Positions 44,604-52,071 of a stretch of DNA of 64,000 nucleotides are shown here, in pieces. The notes under the pieces were generated by a model that worked only from the letters and a program-made list of their open reading frames with translations, made no database searches and had not been told where the DNA came from. The stretch is taken from positions 11,258 to 75,257 of the forward strand of contig QFNI01000027.1 in assembly GCA_003240775.1 (NCBI GenBank), given 5' to 3'. The stretch is from Mesorhizobium amorphae (GTDB taxonomy: Bacteria > Pseudomonadota > Alphaproteobacteria > Rhizobiales > Rhizobiaceae). Numbering within the stretch: the first letter of the stretch is position 1; each line of letters starts with the position of its first letter. Made by a program: the position numbers and the translations under genes.

Positions 44604-44846
44604 TCAGCCCGTCTTGTCATCCAGCACGAGCAACCGATGCTGCAGTCGCGCCACCGCACCAAGCAGCAGTGCTCCCTCTGATCCACCGATACGCGTTTGC
44701 GTGCAGCTGTCGTGCGTCGTGGCAGCAAGGGCGACAGCGATGAGCTTGCCCTCCTCTGCCTGGCGGAGCCAGTCCTTTAGGACCAGGATCACTGCCTCGT
44801 TGGCCTTGCGGTCGGGAGTGGGGAGGATTTCGAGCTTTGCCGTCAT
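44604..44846 (-). CDS. Prophage protein, unknown function
   Basis: An 80-residue protein (MTAKLEILPTPDRKANEAVI) with an amphipathic helix and a buried strand LIAVALAATT. Nine bases from the cupin-like gene, so likely in the same operon. No family recognised. Confidence 0.6.
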   Translation of the reverse strand: MTAKLEILPTPDRKANEAVILVLKDWLRQAEEGKLIAVALAATTHDSCTQTRIGGSEGALLLGAVARLQHRLLVLDDKTG

Positions 44847-44870
44847 CCTCGCCTCCCTGAAAGAGCAGTG

Positions 44871-45689
44871 CTAGGCGGCGACAGGCGGGGCCAAGAAGGT
44901 CATCTTGTGCTCAGCGCAGTAGCGCCGGAACGCTTCCTCGTGCAGTTCTCTCGGTAGCATCTCAATGCTGTGGCCGATGGTGCCACCCTTCCACGAGCCC
45001 TTGCGTTCGCCGGTCTCGCCCGAGAAGGTGATGTCCAGCGAGCGGCTGATCTTCGGAGGGCAGAACCATCCGAGCCAACGGAACCAGCCTTCGCCCAGAC
45101 GCCATTCGCGCTCCTCGATCCTGGTGGTGGCGACGAGCGGCTCGCCGTCGAAGTCCGCAAACGCGAACTCGCGCTTCGGGCACGCTGCCTGCAATGCCTC
45201 GCGCGCCTGCCAGTTCAAGGATGCACCGCGCGCACGCTCCGGCATGATAGAGAACGACTCTCCGTCGAGCCCGTAGAGCTCGTGCCTGACGTGCCGCCAT
45301 TGCTTCCAAGGGAGACCCAAGCACCACGAATGGTCCGAAGTGCTGTCGTTGGTCTGCGCGCCGTGATGCACATGGAGATAGTCCTCGGCGACCGTAAAAC
45401 CGTACTCGCGCTCGGATACGTCCCAGTAGCCGCCGCCGGCAGATGCCCAGCTGTGCCGGGAGGTGTCGACCCATCGACGGTGGGGCTTGATCACAGCTGG
45501 CAGCGCGATGATCAGCGTGTGCCCGAAACCGCTCAGACGAAGCCGGCAGCCCGGATAGTCGTCGCCGTCGCCCGAGCCCAACATGACGCTCAGCGAGCGG
45601 TAGGGGCCGCGCTCCCTCGCATAGGTGAACGGGCCGAGATAGTGGTCGTTGTCGCTCCACCGGATGCGATGAGCGCTGTAGATCGTCAT
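44871..45689 (-). CDS. Prophage protein, unknown function
   Basis: A 272-residue Trp/His/Arg-rich protein starting MTIYSAHRIRWSDNDHYLGP. Repeated WR/WK motifs and GYWDVSEREYGFTVAEDYLH suggest a beta-rich globular fold. ATG 45689 follows GGGAGAGG. It is likely the first gene of the late leftward block. No family recognised. Confidence 0.65.
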   Translation of the reverse strand: MTIYSAHRIRWSDNDHYLGPFTYARERGPYRSLSVMLGSGDGDDYPGCRLRLSGFGHTLIIALPAVIKPHRRWVDTSRHSWASAGGGYWDVSEREYGFTVAEDYLHVHHGAQTNDSTSDHSWCLGLPWKQWRHVRHELYGLDGESFSIMPERARGASLNWQAREALQAACPKREFAFADFDGEPLVATTRIEEREWRLGEGWFRWLGWFCPPKISRSLDITFSGETGERKGSWKGGTIGHSIEMLPRELHEEAFRRYCAEHKMTFLAPPVAA

Positions 45690-45711
45690 CCACCTCTCCC
45701 TGAACAAGCAA

Positions 45712-45740
45712 AGCCGCTCACGCTGGAAGGCGGAGCGGCT
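45712..45740. terminator. Hairpin upstream of the late block
   Basis: AGCCGCTC pairs with GAGCGGCT across a 13-base loop. On the minus strand it is followed by TTTGCTTG, a poor T run. It could separate the tRNA/early transcript from the late operon. The stretch 45690-46231 has no convincing gene. Confidence 0.4.
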
Positions 45741-46154
45741 GGAATGTATGTCAGGACGGTGGGGCCTGCCCTGGAACCCCACAAAGTGCGTCAAGCGTCC
45801 CCATACGGTGAATGCTTGAGCCACGGCCGGCAGAATTTCACCGTGTCACGTCCTGATGAAGCAAGGCATTTGCGCCTTGAGCCTGCCGCAAGCGACAGGG
45901 GGGTGATGGAAACTAGGCGGCTCCCATACGGTGGGCCATTTGGTATCCGCACGACACAGGCCTCGCGGGCCTAGCCATCTCCGCACAGGCGGAGGATGGG
46001 GCGGGAAGGCAGCGCGCTCACTGATTGTCGCTACAGTCGGCCTAGACCCACTGGCAGGCCCTGCCCCTGCACCTCTGCCTTCCCGATGACTGTCAGGCTT
46101 CCGGCTACACCATGCGCCTTGCGGCGTTTCGGCTGGGCCCACGCCCCTCTAGCC

Positions 46155-46222
46155 TGCCGGGATTTGAACGCCGGCCACCGTAACCTGACCGCGGAGTCGA
46201 ACCGCCACCTTCGGACCCCTTT
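46155..46222 (-). pseudogene. Possible degenerate tRNA remnant
   Basis: Just downstream of the tRNA-Met on the minus strand, two T-arm-like stretches occur: GGCGGTTCGACTCCGC and, further on, GCCGGCGTTCAAATCCCGGC. No complete cloverleaf can be built around either, so at best they are remnants of one or two tRNA genes. Confidence 0.3.
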
Positions 46223-46231
46223 CGGGGAAAC

Positions 46232-46308
46232 TGGTTGCAGAGGGCGGATTTGAACCGCCGACCTCAAGGTTATGAGCCTTGCGAGCTACCGGGCTGCTCC
46301 ACTCTGGC
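46232..46308 (-). tRNA. tRNA-Met (anticodon CAU), prophage-encoded
   Basis: Full cloverleaf on the minus strand: D arm GAGC/GCTC, anticodon stem CAAGG/CCTTG with loop CTCATAA (anticodon CAU), T arm GGCGG-TTCAAAT-CCGCC, 3' end CTCTGCA-A-CCA with encoded CCA. The 5' acceptor strand reads GCCAGAG (or TGCCAGAG with one extra C), so one or two terminal pairs are broken. The anticodon stem is elongator-like, not the GGG/CCC of initiator tRNA. Confidence 0.8.
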
Positions 46309-46375
46309 AAAACTGGAATACGGGCGCACTCCCAGACATCCCGTATAGTCAGAAATACCCCGTTGTGCAAAAATG

Positions 46376-46969
46376 TCAAGCCGCCACTTGATCGAGCATG
46401 AAATATTGCACAACGACATTGAGGGCTAGGCGAAGGGTGCCGATCTGCCCGCCGATCTCCCGATCCTCGATGATGGTTCTGTAGAGCGCGCCTGAAAAAT
46501 CCTCGGGCCAAGCCGCGCGCTCTGCCTCAGACATGGCCTTTCCAAGCCCATACATCGTCTTCAGACAGCTTTGGCACCACTCGGCATGGCTATCCTCATC
46601 GCCACTCTGTGCTGCCCCCATGGCCTCGTAGTGAGCACCAGGTGCAGACATGGCTTTGAGGTAGTTGTTCGTCACCTGCTGGTATCTCTCCGCAGCTCGG
46701 AACTGCTGGCGGCTGATCCCGTCACCGCTGATCCCGCGGAGGGCAAGCCGGCCGATCACCGTCTCGGCAAGCTGATCGCGGGCATCGGCCGCGCTGAGGC
46801 CGAACTGACGCATACGGGCCTGGATGGCAACAAGGTCCGCAGGCTCATGGGCGCGGCCTGAGCGCGAGCGCCGGCCGTTGGGTTCGCGCACCGCTCCTTC
46901 CACTGGCTTCCTCCCCGCCTTTGCCCGGCGCTTTGCTCCGGCAGTCTTTGCTTTGGAAGGCTTAGGCAT
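46376..46969 (-). CDS. Prophage protein at the early/late boundary
   Basis: A 197-residue protein with a very basic N-terminus (MPKPSKAKTAGAKRRAKAGR), then LVAIQARMRQFGLSAADARD and helices down to VVQYFMLDQVAA. It is the last gene of the leftward early operon before the tRNA and late block, where lambda has its late regulator Q. No known antiterminator motif is seen, so that role is only a position-based idea. Confidence 0.65.
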   Translation of the reverse strand: MPKPSKAKTAGAKRRAKAGRKPVEGAVREPNGRRSRSGRAHEPADLVAIQARMRQFGLSAADARDQLAETVIGRLALRGISGDGISRQQFRAAERYQQVTNNYLKAMSAPGAHYEAMGAAQSGDEDSHAEWCQSCLKTMYGLGKAMSEAERAAWPEDFSGALYRTIIEDREIGGQIGTLRLALNVVVQYFMLDQVAA

Positions 46970-47210
46970 TGTGCTGCTTCTCCCGCTCAGCGAGCATGGC
47001 GTCGGCTAAAAGGTAAGCAGCCCGCGCGACATCTGGGGCGTGCTCTGGCGGTAGATTTGCCTGTGCAGCCGCAAACCCACCAAGAAGCGCAGCGGCAGAC
47101 TGCCCCGCGAACCAGTCGCGCAGAGACATGCCGGGCTCTGGATTGTATGGGCGTCCGTCCGTATCGAAGATTTGCGGGAAAGCAGCCCCGCCGTTTTTGC
47201 GCTCACCCAT
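46962..47210 (-). CDS. Prophage early protein, unknown function
   Basis: An 82-residue protein (MGERKNGGAAFPQIFDTDGR) containing PGMSLRDWFAGQSAAALLGG, a pattern common in small phage proteins of unknown role. It overlaps both neighbours by eight bases. Confidence 0.7.
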   Translation of the reverse strand: MGERKNGGAAFPQIFDTDGRPYNPEPGMSLRDWFAGQSAAALLGGFAAAQANLPPEHAPDVARAAYLLADAMLAEREKQHNA

Positions 47211-47631
47211 TCCCGCTCTCCATTGCTTGCTTGGCTTTGAGGGTGGCGAGCGTGATCGCCAGCGCGGCCGAAGGAGCATAATCAGCCGACTGCACCAGAC
47301 CGTTGTCTGCCGCGCTCCAGACCGGAATGTTATTGACGACAGCATGGAAGCGTTTGCCGTGGACGGGCGGCTCGACCGAGATGCCCCAATACCACCCCGG
47401 CAGCACCCGGTTCACGAGGGATACGGCAGCATCGAGAGAGGATGTTGCCGGCTCAGCCGGCTCTATCCAGCCTTTGCCCTGGAACCGGACCCCTATGCAC
47501 CATGCCTGATCGACCCGTCTGCGCTCTTGGTGTGCGGGCCACGGCTTCAACAGGGCCAATTCCACATCGATATGCCTGTCAGGCCCCTCCAGCTTCTCCA
47601 CCCGCTCAATCAGTTCTGCCAGATCAGCCAT
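47203..47631 (-). CDS. Prophage early protein, unknown function
   Basis: A 142-residue protein starting MADLAELIERVEKLEGPDRH, with LPGWYWGISVEPP and the ending APSAALAITLATLKAKQAME. This resembles phage proteins found next to replication modules. Function unknown; overlaps of eight bases on both sides. Confidence 0.7.
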   Translation of the reverse strand: MADLAELIERVEKLEGPDRHIDVELALLKPWPAHQERRRVDQAWCIGVRFQGKGWIEPAEPATSSLDAAVSLVNRVLPGWYWGISVEPPVHGKRFHAVVNNIPVWSAADNGLVQSADYAPSAALAITLATLKAKQAMESGNG

Positions 47632-47857
47632 GGCGGCTCTCCTCATGGGATGCGCGGAGGGCCACGCCAGCGTCCGTAAGCTGCCAAGCCCAAGCCTTTC
47701 GATGGAAGCGGATGAGCCCGAGCTTCTTGAGCTTCGAACGAGCACGGTCACTGTCCCGGTCGGCCAACGGCAGGAAGGCGTTCAGCGTCACTTCCCCATC
47801 CCGCTTGAGCGCGAGCAGGAAGCGTTGCTCATGTCCTTGGAGATCATCGAACGTCAT
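47624..47857 (-). CDS. Small winged-helix protein
   Basis: A 77-residue protein (MTFDDLQGHEQRFLLALKRD) with a wHTH-like pattern: DRDSDRARSKLKKLGLIRFH then a wing WAWQLTDAGVALRAS. Probably DNA-binding. ATG 47857 follows GGAGGGGGAGGG. A second, similar small wHTH gene lies 360 bases upstream. Confidence 0.65.
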   Translation of the reverse strand: MTFDDLQGHEQRFLLALKRDGEVTLNAFLPLADRDSDRARSKLKKLGLIRFHRKAWAWQLTDAGVALRASHEESRHG

Positions 47858-48225
47858 CCCTCCCCCTCCTGCGGCTGGGGCTCTGATAGGGCGGCGCGAA
47901 TGATGGCAATCTTCTCCATCGTCATGCCGGCAGGCGGACTCCACCGGTGATTCATCTCTTTCACCAAGGAGAACCATGCCTGCGAGAGGGTCACCGACGC
48001 CTCGTATGCTTCTTTTGATCGATAGCAGGTGCCAGGCGAACTGAAGCCTCGTCCGTCAGCGATCAACGTCGTCTTGTCGATACGCTCATGAGGGCCGATC
48101 TCGGCCCAACGCCGCCCTATCTTTTCAACAGTGACAAACCGAGCAGTGAACCGCCGGCTGTCGGATGGGACGTACCAAAGCTGCTGCCCCACATAGAGCG
48201 GGGCGTTGTCCATGCTCTCACCCAT
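47854..48225 (-). CDS. Prophage early protein, unknown function
   Basis: A 123-residue protein (MGESMDNAPLYVGQQLWYVP) with an SH3-like beta segment near the start (RRFTARFVTVEKIGRRWAEI). ATGA overlap with the next gene. No family recognised; start may be the second ATG at 48213. Confidence 0.6.
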   Translation of the reverse strand: MGESMDNAPLYVGQQLWYVPSDSRRFTARFVTVEKIGRRWAEIGPHERIDKTTLIADGRGFSSPGTCYRSKEAYEASVTLSQAWFSLVKEMNHRWSPPAGMTMEKIAIIRAALSEPQPQEGEG

Positions 48226-48469
48226 TGCTTCGGTCCTCCGAGAGGGTGGCGCGGCCTGCTTCAGTGATCTGCCACTGCGGCGACATGCGCGTGCCTACCT
48301 GTATGGCCAGCCCAGCCTTCGTGAGACGGATGAGGTGCCGCGCGCCGGTCTCTCTTATCGACATGGTGCGGATGCCAGCCCGATGCGCGACTTCATACGA
48401 TCGAGCGCTGGTGAAACAGCCAAGAGCGGCGAGCACCCGTTTATCCTCCGGTGTCAGCTTCTCACCCAT
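48218..48469 (-). CDS. Small winged-helix protein
   Basis: An 83-residue protein with TPEDKRVLAALGCFTSARSY, ETGARHLIRLTKAGLAIQVG and a wing QWQITEAGRATLS: a wHTH of the MarR-like size. Likely DNA-binding; target unknown. Confidence 0.65.
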   Translation of the reverse strand: MGEKLTPEDKRVLAALGCFTSARSYEVAHRAGIRTMSIRETGARHLIRLTKAGLAIQVGTRMSPQWQITEAGRATLSEDRSNG

Positions 48470-48812
48470 TTGCCTTCTCCTCCCCATAGGCGCTGATATA
48501 TTCACGCACGAGGTCTTGAGCGTCGGCAGCGGACCAGCCGTGGCCGACAGCGCCAAACGGAACGCCGATCTCATCCATGATCCAGCGGACGGCTGTAGGA
48601 CCGGGAACGTCAGGCCAATGCTTCTGCATTTCGATGACGATCGCCCAAGCGAAGCCATCTTTGGTGAGAGGCGCGTTCGGCTGCTTGAGGAACACCCGCT
48701 CTAGGGCCTCCCTGACCAAGCGAGGCACTTCCTCCTCGACGGTCTGGGCAACCGTTTTGTCGATGATCGGGCCGACATGCCGGCGCACGATGCTGTCAAT
48801 CAGGGCGAACAT
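48462..48812 (-). CDS. Prophage early protein, unknown function
   Basis: A 116-residue acidic protein (MFALIDSIVRRHVGPIIDKT) with EEEVPRLVREALERVFLK and a C-terminal GWSAADAQDLVREYISAYGE. No recognised domain. Overlaps both neighbours. Confidence 0.65.
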   Translation of the reverse strand: MFALIDSIVRRHVGPIIDKTVAQTVEEEVPRLVREALERVFLKQPNAPLTKDGFAWAIVIEMQKHWPDVPGPTAVRWIMDEIGVPFGAVGHGWSAADAQDLVREYISAYGEEKANG

Positions 48813-49062
48813 CAGACGCCTCCGTGTTTGCCTTCTCCTCGGTGAGGGAGGGAGGTGGAGGGAGGGGGTGCCAAAGCTCCAGAGGCTTACCAATCCAGCG
48901 CTCTGCGTCTTCGTCAGGGGTGCTCGCCCAGTCTTGGATGTGCTCGTTCCAGCACTTCACGCTGGGCATGAAAGGCACGCCTTCCATCCAAAACCCTTTC
49001 GGCATTACAAGGATTGCAGTTGCATCCCTCGGTGCTGTCTCAATCGGCTGCCACTCACTCAT
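48796..49062 (-). CDS. DUF551-like protein
   Basis: An 88-residue protein starting MSEWQPIETAPRDATAILVM, the DUF551 signature common in phages, with CWNEHIQDWAS in the middle. Function of the family is unknown. ATGA overlap with the small gene upstream. Confidence 0.8.
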   Translation of the reverse strand: MSEWQPIETAPRDATAILVMPKGFWMEGVPFMPSVKCWNEHIQDWASTPDEDAERWIGKPLELWHPLPPPPSLTEEKANTEASDVRPD

Positions 49063-49208
49063 GCTTCAGCCCTTTCGTGCTGGATCTTCGAATACGGGAG
49101 AGACATCCACTTCGGCTCCGCATAGGTGCCCGTGAACACCTCCACGATCTTCTTGCCGTTGCGGTTGAGGATGATCGGGGAGGGCTTGGGAGGCAGCGCC
49201 GCAAGCAT
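49059..49208 (-). CDS. Very small prophage protein (49 residues)
   Basis: Begins MLAALPPKPSPIILNRNG, then KKIVEVFTGTYAEPKW, ending in KIQHERAEA. It shares ATGA overlaps with the genes on both sides (starts at 49208, stops at 49059), so it is built into the operon. No family recognised. Confidence 0.65.
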   Translation of the reverse strand: MLAALPPKPSPIILNRNGKKIVEVFTGTYAEPKWMSLPYSKIQHERAEA

Positions 49209-49753
49209 CACGAGCGGTCCATCATCTGGCGCATGGCGGGCTTGGCATCGGGCACCTTCACCAGCGCCTCAGGCGTCATGCCGTTGGCGAGGCAGCGAGC
49301 TTCGAACTCGGCTTGATCGTTCGCCACGTCCTGCTGAGCGAAATGGGCATGGAACTGGCGCATGCGCTCGACTTGGCGGGCCTTCTGCGCTTCGGTGAGT
49401 GCGGGCCGGTCGGCAGCGCGCTCCTCCATCAGGCTGCGCTCTAGGCGGCGGCGCTCCAGGGCGGCGTAGTGCGGCCTCATGGCTTCGTCGCATAGGCCGC
49501 GAAGCTCGGGCGGAGACGGCAGAAAGGCGTGGCCGAGCTTGCGGCGCAGCGTGGCTTTTACCGCCTCACCCAGACCCCACTTCGTGACGCCCTCAAGGGC
49601 GATGAAGTAGGCTTCCTGCTCAAGCTCAGGCTCGTCCGTGTGGCGGCTCGGTAAGCCAGCCAAGAGGGCGAGCGCCTGAAGGATGTTCTGATCCGTTGCG
49701 CGGCTCCAAACGTCCGGCTGCTCCATCGGGACCATGATTGCTTCGTTCCTCAA
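49208..49753 (-). CDS. Prophage early protein, unknown function
   Basis: A 181-residue protein with an N-terminal part NILQALALLAGLPSRHTDEP and a long charged helix (ERRRLERSLMEERAADRPAL). It overlaps the replication-type gene by 128 bases, so the real start could be one of the internal ATGs. Possibly a replication accessory protein, by position. Confidence 0.6.
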   Translation of the reverse strand: MRNEAIMVPMEQPDVWSRATDQNILQALALLAGLPSRHTDEPELEQEAYFIALEGVTKWGLGEAVKATLRRKLGHAFLPSPPELRGLCDEAMRPHYAALERRRLERSLMEERAADRPALTEAQKARQVERMRQFHAHFAQQDVANDQAEFEARCLANGMTPEALVKVPDAKPAMRQMMDRS

Positions 49754-50342
49754 AAAGCTGTCTGCGGGCTAGGGTGGCGGCATTTCGGGGCTCCTGCTTC
49801 GGAGCGGGACTGGCGCGGGCACCCCCTCCCCGACCGGACGTTCCAGCCAGCGCCGGCTCGTCCTCCCAGCGCTCCTGGTGGAGCCACGTGGCAGGGTTGC
49901 ACCACTCGCGGTCGTCGGTCTTGGCGACGTAGCGGCGAAGGCCGTCCATGATCGTTTCGAAAGGGGCTCGGGACAGGGCTGCGGCGAACTTCTTCCGCGC
50001 ATCGCCCTTCCCGACCTTGTTCGGATAGGACGCCCAGAACTGATCGAACTGGCTCGCCTCGCGTGCGGGGGCGTCCTCGTGTGTGTGTACGGGGGTGGGG
50101 GTAATTTCTTTGGGGGTCTGGGGGGCTTTCTTTAGGGGGCGGGGGTTGTCTGCCGACTCGGCAGAGTCTGCCGATGTCTGCCGACGCCGCTTTTGATAAT
50201 CACGGTCACGAGCACGGCGGCGCTCTGCCTGCTCATCCTTGAACGCAAGACCGGCTTCCATTTCGGCGACCGCCTGCACGATGGCTTCGGGGTCCATCTT
50301 GGCAGCCAGCATGTGGCGAAGAGCTGTGGCTATGACGCTCAC
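49626..50342 (-). CDS. Replication-type protein (DnaT/primosomal-like C-terminal domain)
   Basis: A 238-residue protein from GTG 50342 (GTGA overlap with the upstream stop). The middle is charged and disordered; the block FDQFWASYPNKVGKGDARKK, then WCNPATWLHQERWEDEPA, is the C-terminal motif of many phage replication initiators and DnaT-like proteins. It may load the host helicase; the origin could lie in or near this gene. The last 60 residues are low complexity. Confidence 0.7.
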   Translation of the reverse strand: MSVIATALRHMLAAKMDPEAIVQAVAEMEAGLAFKDEQAERRRARDRDYQKRRRQTSADSAESADNPRPLKKAPQTPKEITPTPVHTHEDAPAREASQFDQFWASYPNKVGKGDARKKFAAALSRAPFETIMDGLRRYVAKTDDREWCNPATWLHQERWEDEPALAGTSGRGGGARASPAPKQEPRNAATLARRQLFEERSNHGPDGAAGRLEPRNGSEHPSGARPLGWLTEPPHGRA

Positions 50343-50740
50343 GAGAACTCCTCCACCGTCCAGCCGCCGCCCTCGCGCTTCGGGCGCACCTTCACGGCCA
50401 AGAACCGAAATGGGTGCTTGGACGCCGCGACCTTGATCTTGACCCTGGCGTCTTCCATCCAGAAGCCCTTGACCTCGTGGCACTCGATCGAGCCGTCGAA
50501 GCGCATCACGCCGAAGTCGGGGGTCAGGAACGTGTTCTCCGCCAGACGCAGCTTCCACGGCTCGAAGGCCCACCAGAGGATTTCACCGGCTGCCTTGCCC
50601 TCTTCGAGATGAGCGGCGTAGGCGATCTCGGTCTTGTTCATCATGTTCTTCGGCAGACGGCCGAGCGCCATCACAGCGCCCATGCTGTTGCGAACGGGCG
50701 CGGCGAGCCTCTGATAGTCGGCGGCAGACATCCGGATCAT
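50339..50740 (-). CDS. DUF1064 phage endonuclease-like protein
   Basis: A 133-residue protein with NKTEIAYAAHLEEGKAAGEI, a hydrophobic strand, TPDFGVMRFDGSIECHEVKG and the basic helix ARVKIKVAASKHPF. The D-(x)n-ExK pattern marks a PD-(D/E)xK nuclease fold. Such proteins are thought to resolve or trim phage DNA. ATG 50740 chosen. Confidence 0.8.
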   Translation of the reverse strand: MIRMSAADYQRLAAPVRNSMGAVMALGRLPKNMMNKTEIAYAAHLEEGKAAGEILWWAFEPWKLRLAENTFLTPDFGVMRFDGSIECHEVKGFWMEDARVKIKVAASKHPFRFLAVKVRPKREGGGWTVEEFS

Positions 50741-50940
50741 GCCGCCTCCCTCGGGGCTGGGAAGGCCCTCTGGAGCGCGCCGAACATGGGCTCGCCGTTC
50801 ATGTCCAAGCACTCGGCCGGAACAGTCTGGAAAGCCGTTCTGTCAGACGCCCTGCCCTGCATCTTCGTGGGCTTCTCGTCGTGGTAGACGACAGGGCACC
50901 AGCGCATGGCGAAGTCGCGCTCGTAGCAAAAGAACATCAT
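50737..50940 (-). CDS. Prophage early protein, unknown function
   Basis: A 67-residue protein (MMFFCYERDFAMRWCPVVYH) with several cysteines in the first half. ATGA overlaps on both sides. No family recognised. Confidence 0.55.
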   Translation of the reverse strand: MMFFCYERDFAMRWCPVVYHDEKPTKMQGRASDRTAFQTVPAECLDMNGEPMFGALQRAFPAPREAA

Positions 50941-51359
50941 GCCGCCTCCTGCATGTCTGTGAGCGCACCCAAGGCGCGGTGCTGCGTGAGCCGGAACATC
51001 CGGGCAGCAATTTCCTGATCCGAGGCCGAGAGGTGCTGGGCGTCCTGAGCGCCGGCCATGATGAGCCGGGCGAGGTCGTCAGGGCCGTGGCGACGGTCGG
51101 AGAGCAGCACGAGGACGGGTGCGGTGAGGCCTGCTGCGCGCCAAGCTATGAGCGTGTCGCAGCCCTCCACTTGGTTGTCAGCAACGAGGATGCCCGCCAC
51201 ATCGGAGTGGCCGGAAAGGAACGCTAGGCACTCCGCCTCGCGGTCGAAGGGCCAAGCCTCCATCCGCCAGGCATCGGCAAAGGCAGCCATGCGACCCACC
51301 TTCTCGGCGGTTGGGCCGGTGATGGCGACCTTGCGTGCTTCGGTTGGATCGGGCGTCAT
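50937..51359 (-). CDS. Stand-alone receiver-like (CheY-fold) protein
   Basis: A 140-residue protein whose second half follows the receiver fold: GILVADNQVEGCDTLIAWRA aligns Asp61 with the phospho-acceptor, VLVLLSDRR supplies the Ser/Thr strand, and DLARLIMAGAQDAQHL the last helix. The N-terminal acidic pair and the conserved lysine after the last strand are missing, so phosphorylation may not work. Its start overlaps the stop of the adjacent winged-helix gene, as if a response regulator had been split in two. Confidence 0.65.
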   Translation of the reverse strand: MTPDPTEARKVAITGPTAEKVGRMAAFADAWRMEAWPFDREAECLAFLSGHSDVAGILVADNQVEGCDTLIAWRAAGLTAPVLVLLSDRRHGPDDLARLIMAGAQDAQHLSASDQEIAARMFRLTQHRALGALTDMQEAA

Positions 51360-51766
51360 CCGAGCACCCTCCCCGCCATGATATCGAGGACGAGCTCGCG
51401 CCCCGCACGCAGCACGTATCCGGTGGAGGGCGCGTTGCCGATGACCACAGGCGTGCGCTCGAGATCGCGCCGGAGTCGGCTGACATGCACGCGGATTGTC
51501 TCATTGCAGGGCTCGTCGGACCGCCTATCGAACGCCAGCCCCGCGCTGATCTGAGCGAAGGAGCAGATGCGACCCGTCGAAAGCATCGCCAGAATACGGG
51601 CGCCTGACGGACGAAGATCGAGCACGCTCTGAAGTGCGTTGGCGGCATCGAAGCCTAGAGCCTCGCGCAGCAACTCGACTTGGCCTTCGAGCTTGAAGAC
51701 GGCGCTGTGGAGGCGAGCATTCTCAGCCCGCAGTCCATGATCGGAGGTTGCCATAGCGAGAGCCAT
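51356..51766 (-). CDS. OmpR/PhoB-type winged-helix protein
   Basis: A 136-residue DNA-binding protein. Residues 1-45 form a helix with leucine spacing (ENARLHSAVFKLEGQVELLR), probably a coiled coil. Residues 50-130 are a Trans_reg_C winged helix: SGARILAMLSTGRICSFAQI, then VHVSRLRRDLERTPVVI and the GYVLRAGRE wing. ATG 51766 has GGGAGGG upstream and overlaps the next gene's stop. Paired with the receiver-like gene. Confidence 0.75.
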   Translation of the reverse strand: MALAMATSDHGLRAENARLHSAVFKLEGQVELLREALGFDAANALQSVLDLRPSGARILAMLSTGRICSFAQISAGLAFDRRSDEPCNETIRVHVSRLRRDLERTPVVIGNAPSTGYVLRAGRELVLDIMAGRVLG

Positions 51767-52071
51767 CAGAGCGCCCTCCCCGCGACAATGACCTCCGTGC
51801 CCCACCCTTCACCTGATGCGAGCACACATGCGTTGCCGTCGAGACCGGCAGACACGATGGTGAAGGTGGATCCGTCAGGCGTGGAGAACACGATGATGGC
51901 GGCGTTCTTGTCGACCGCACCATCCGCAACCGGTGTCTCGTTGTAGAGGCGGGCGAGGTTGGCGGCGATCCGGTCGAAGGGAGCGCACACCATCTCCTCC
52001 GCCCTGCTTTCGCAGTGGGATAGGAGGAGGGCACCAAGGGCCATTCCGGTGTAGGTGAGAGAGGAGGTCAT
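51766..52071 (-). CDS. Small possibly exported prophage protein
   Basis: A 101-residue protein with a hydrophobic N-terminus (SLTYTGMALGALLLSHC) that could be a signal peptide or lipobox-like region, followed by a soluble part (AAIIVFSTPDGSTFTIVSAG). Coupled by ATGA overlaps to both neighbours. Function unknown. Confidence 0.6.
   Translation of the reverse strand: MTSSLTYTGMALGALLLSHCESRAEEMVCAPFDRIAANLARLYNETPVADGAVDKNAAIIVFSTPDGSTFTIVSAGLDGNACVLASGEGWGTEVIVAGRAL

Noticed and set aside
45846..46142. A 98-codon minus-strand frame in the gap near the tRNA
   Set aside because: Pro/Arg-rich translation with no ribosome site, overlapping tRNA-like remnants; judged non-coding.
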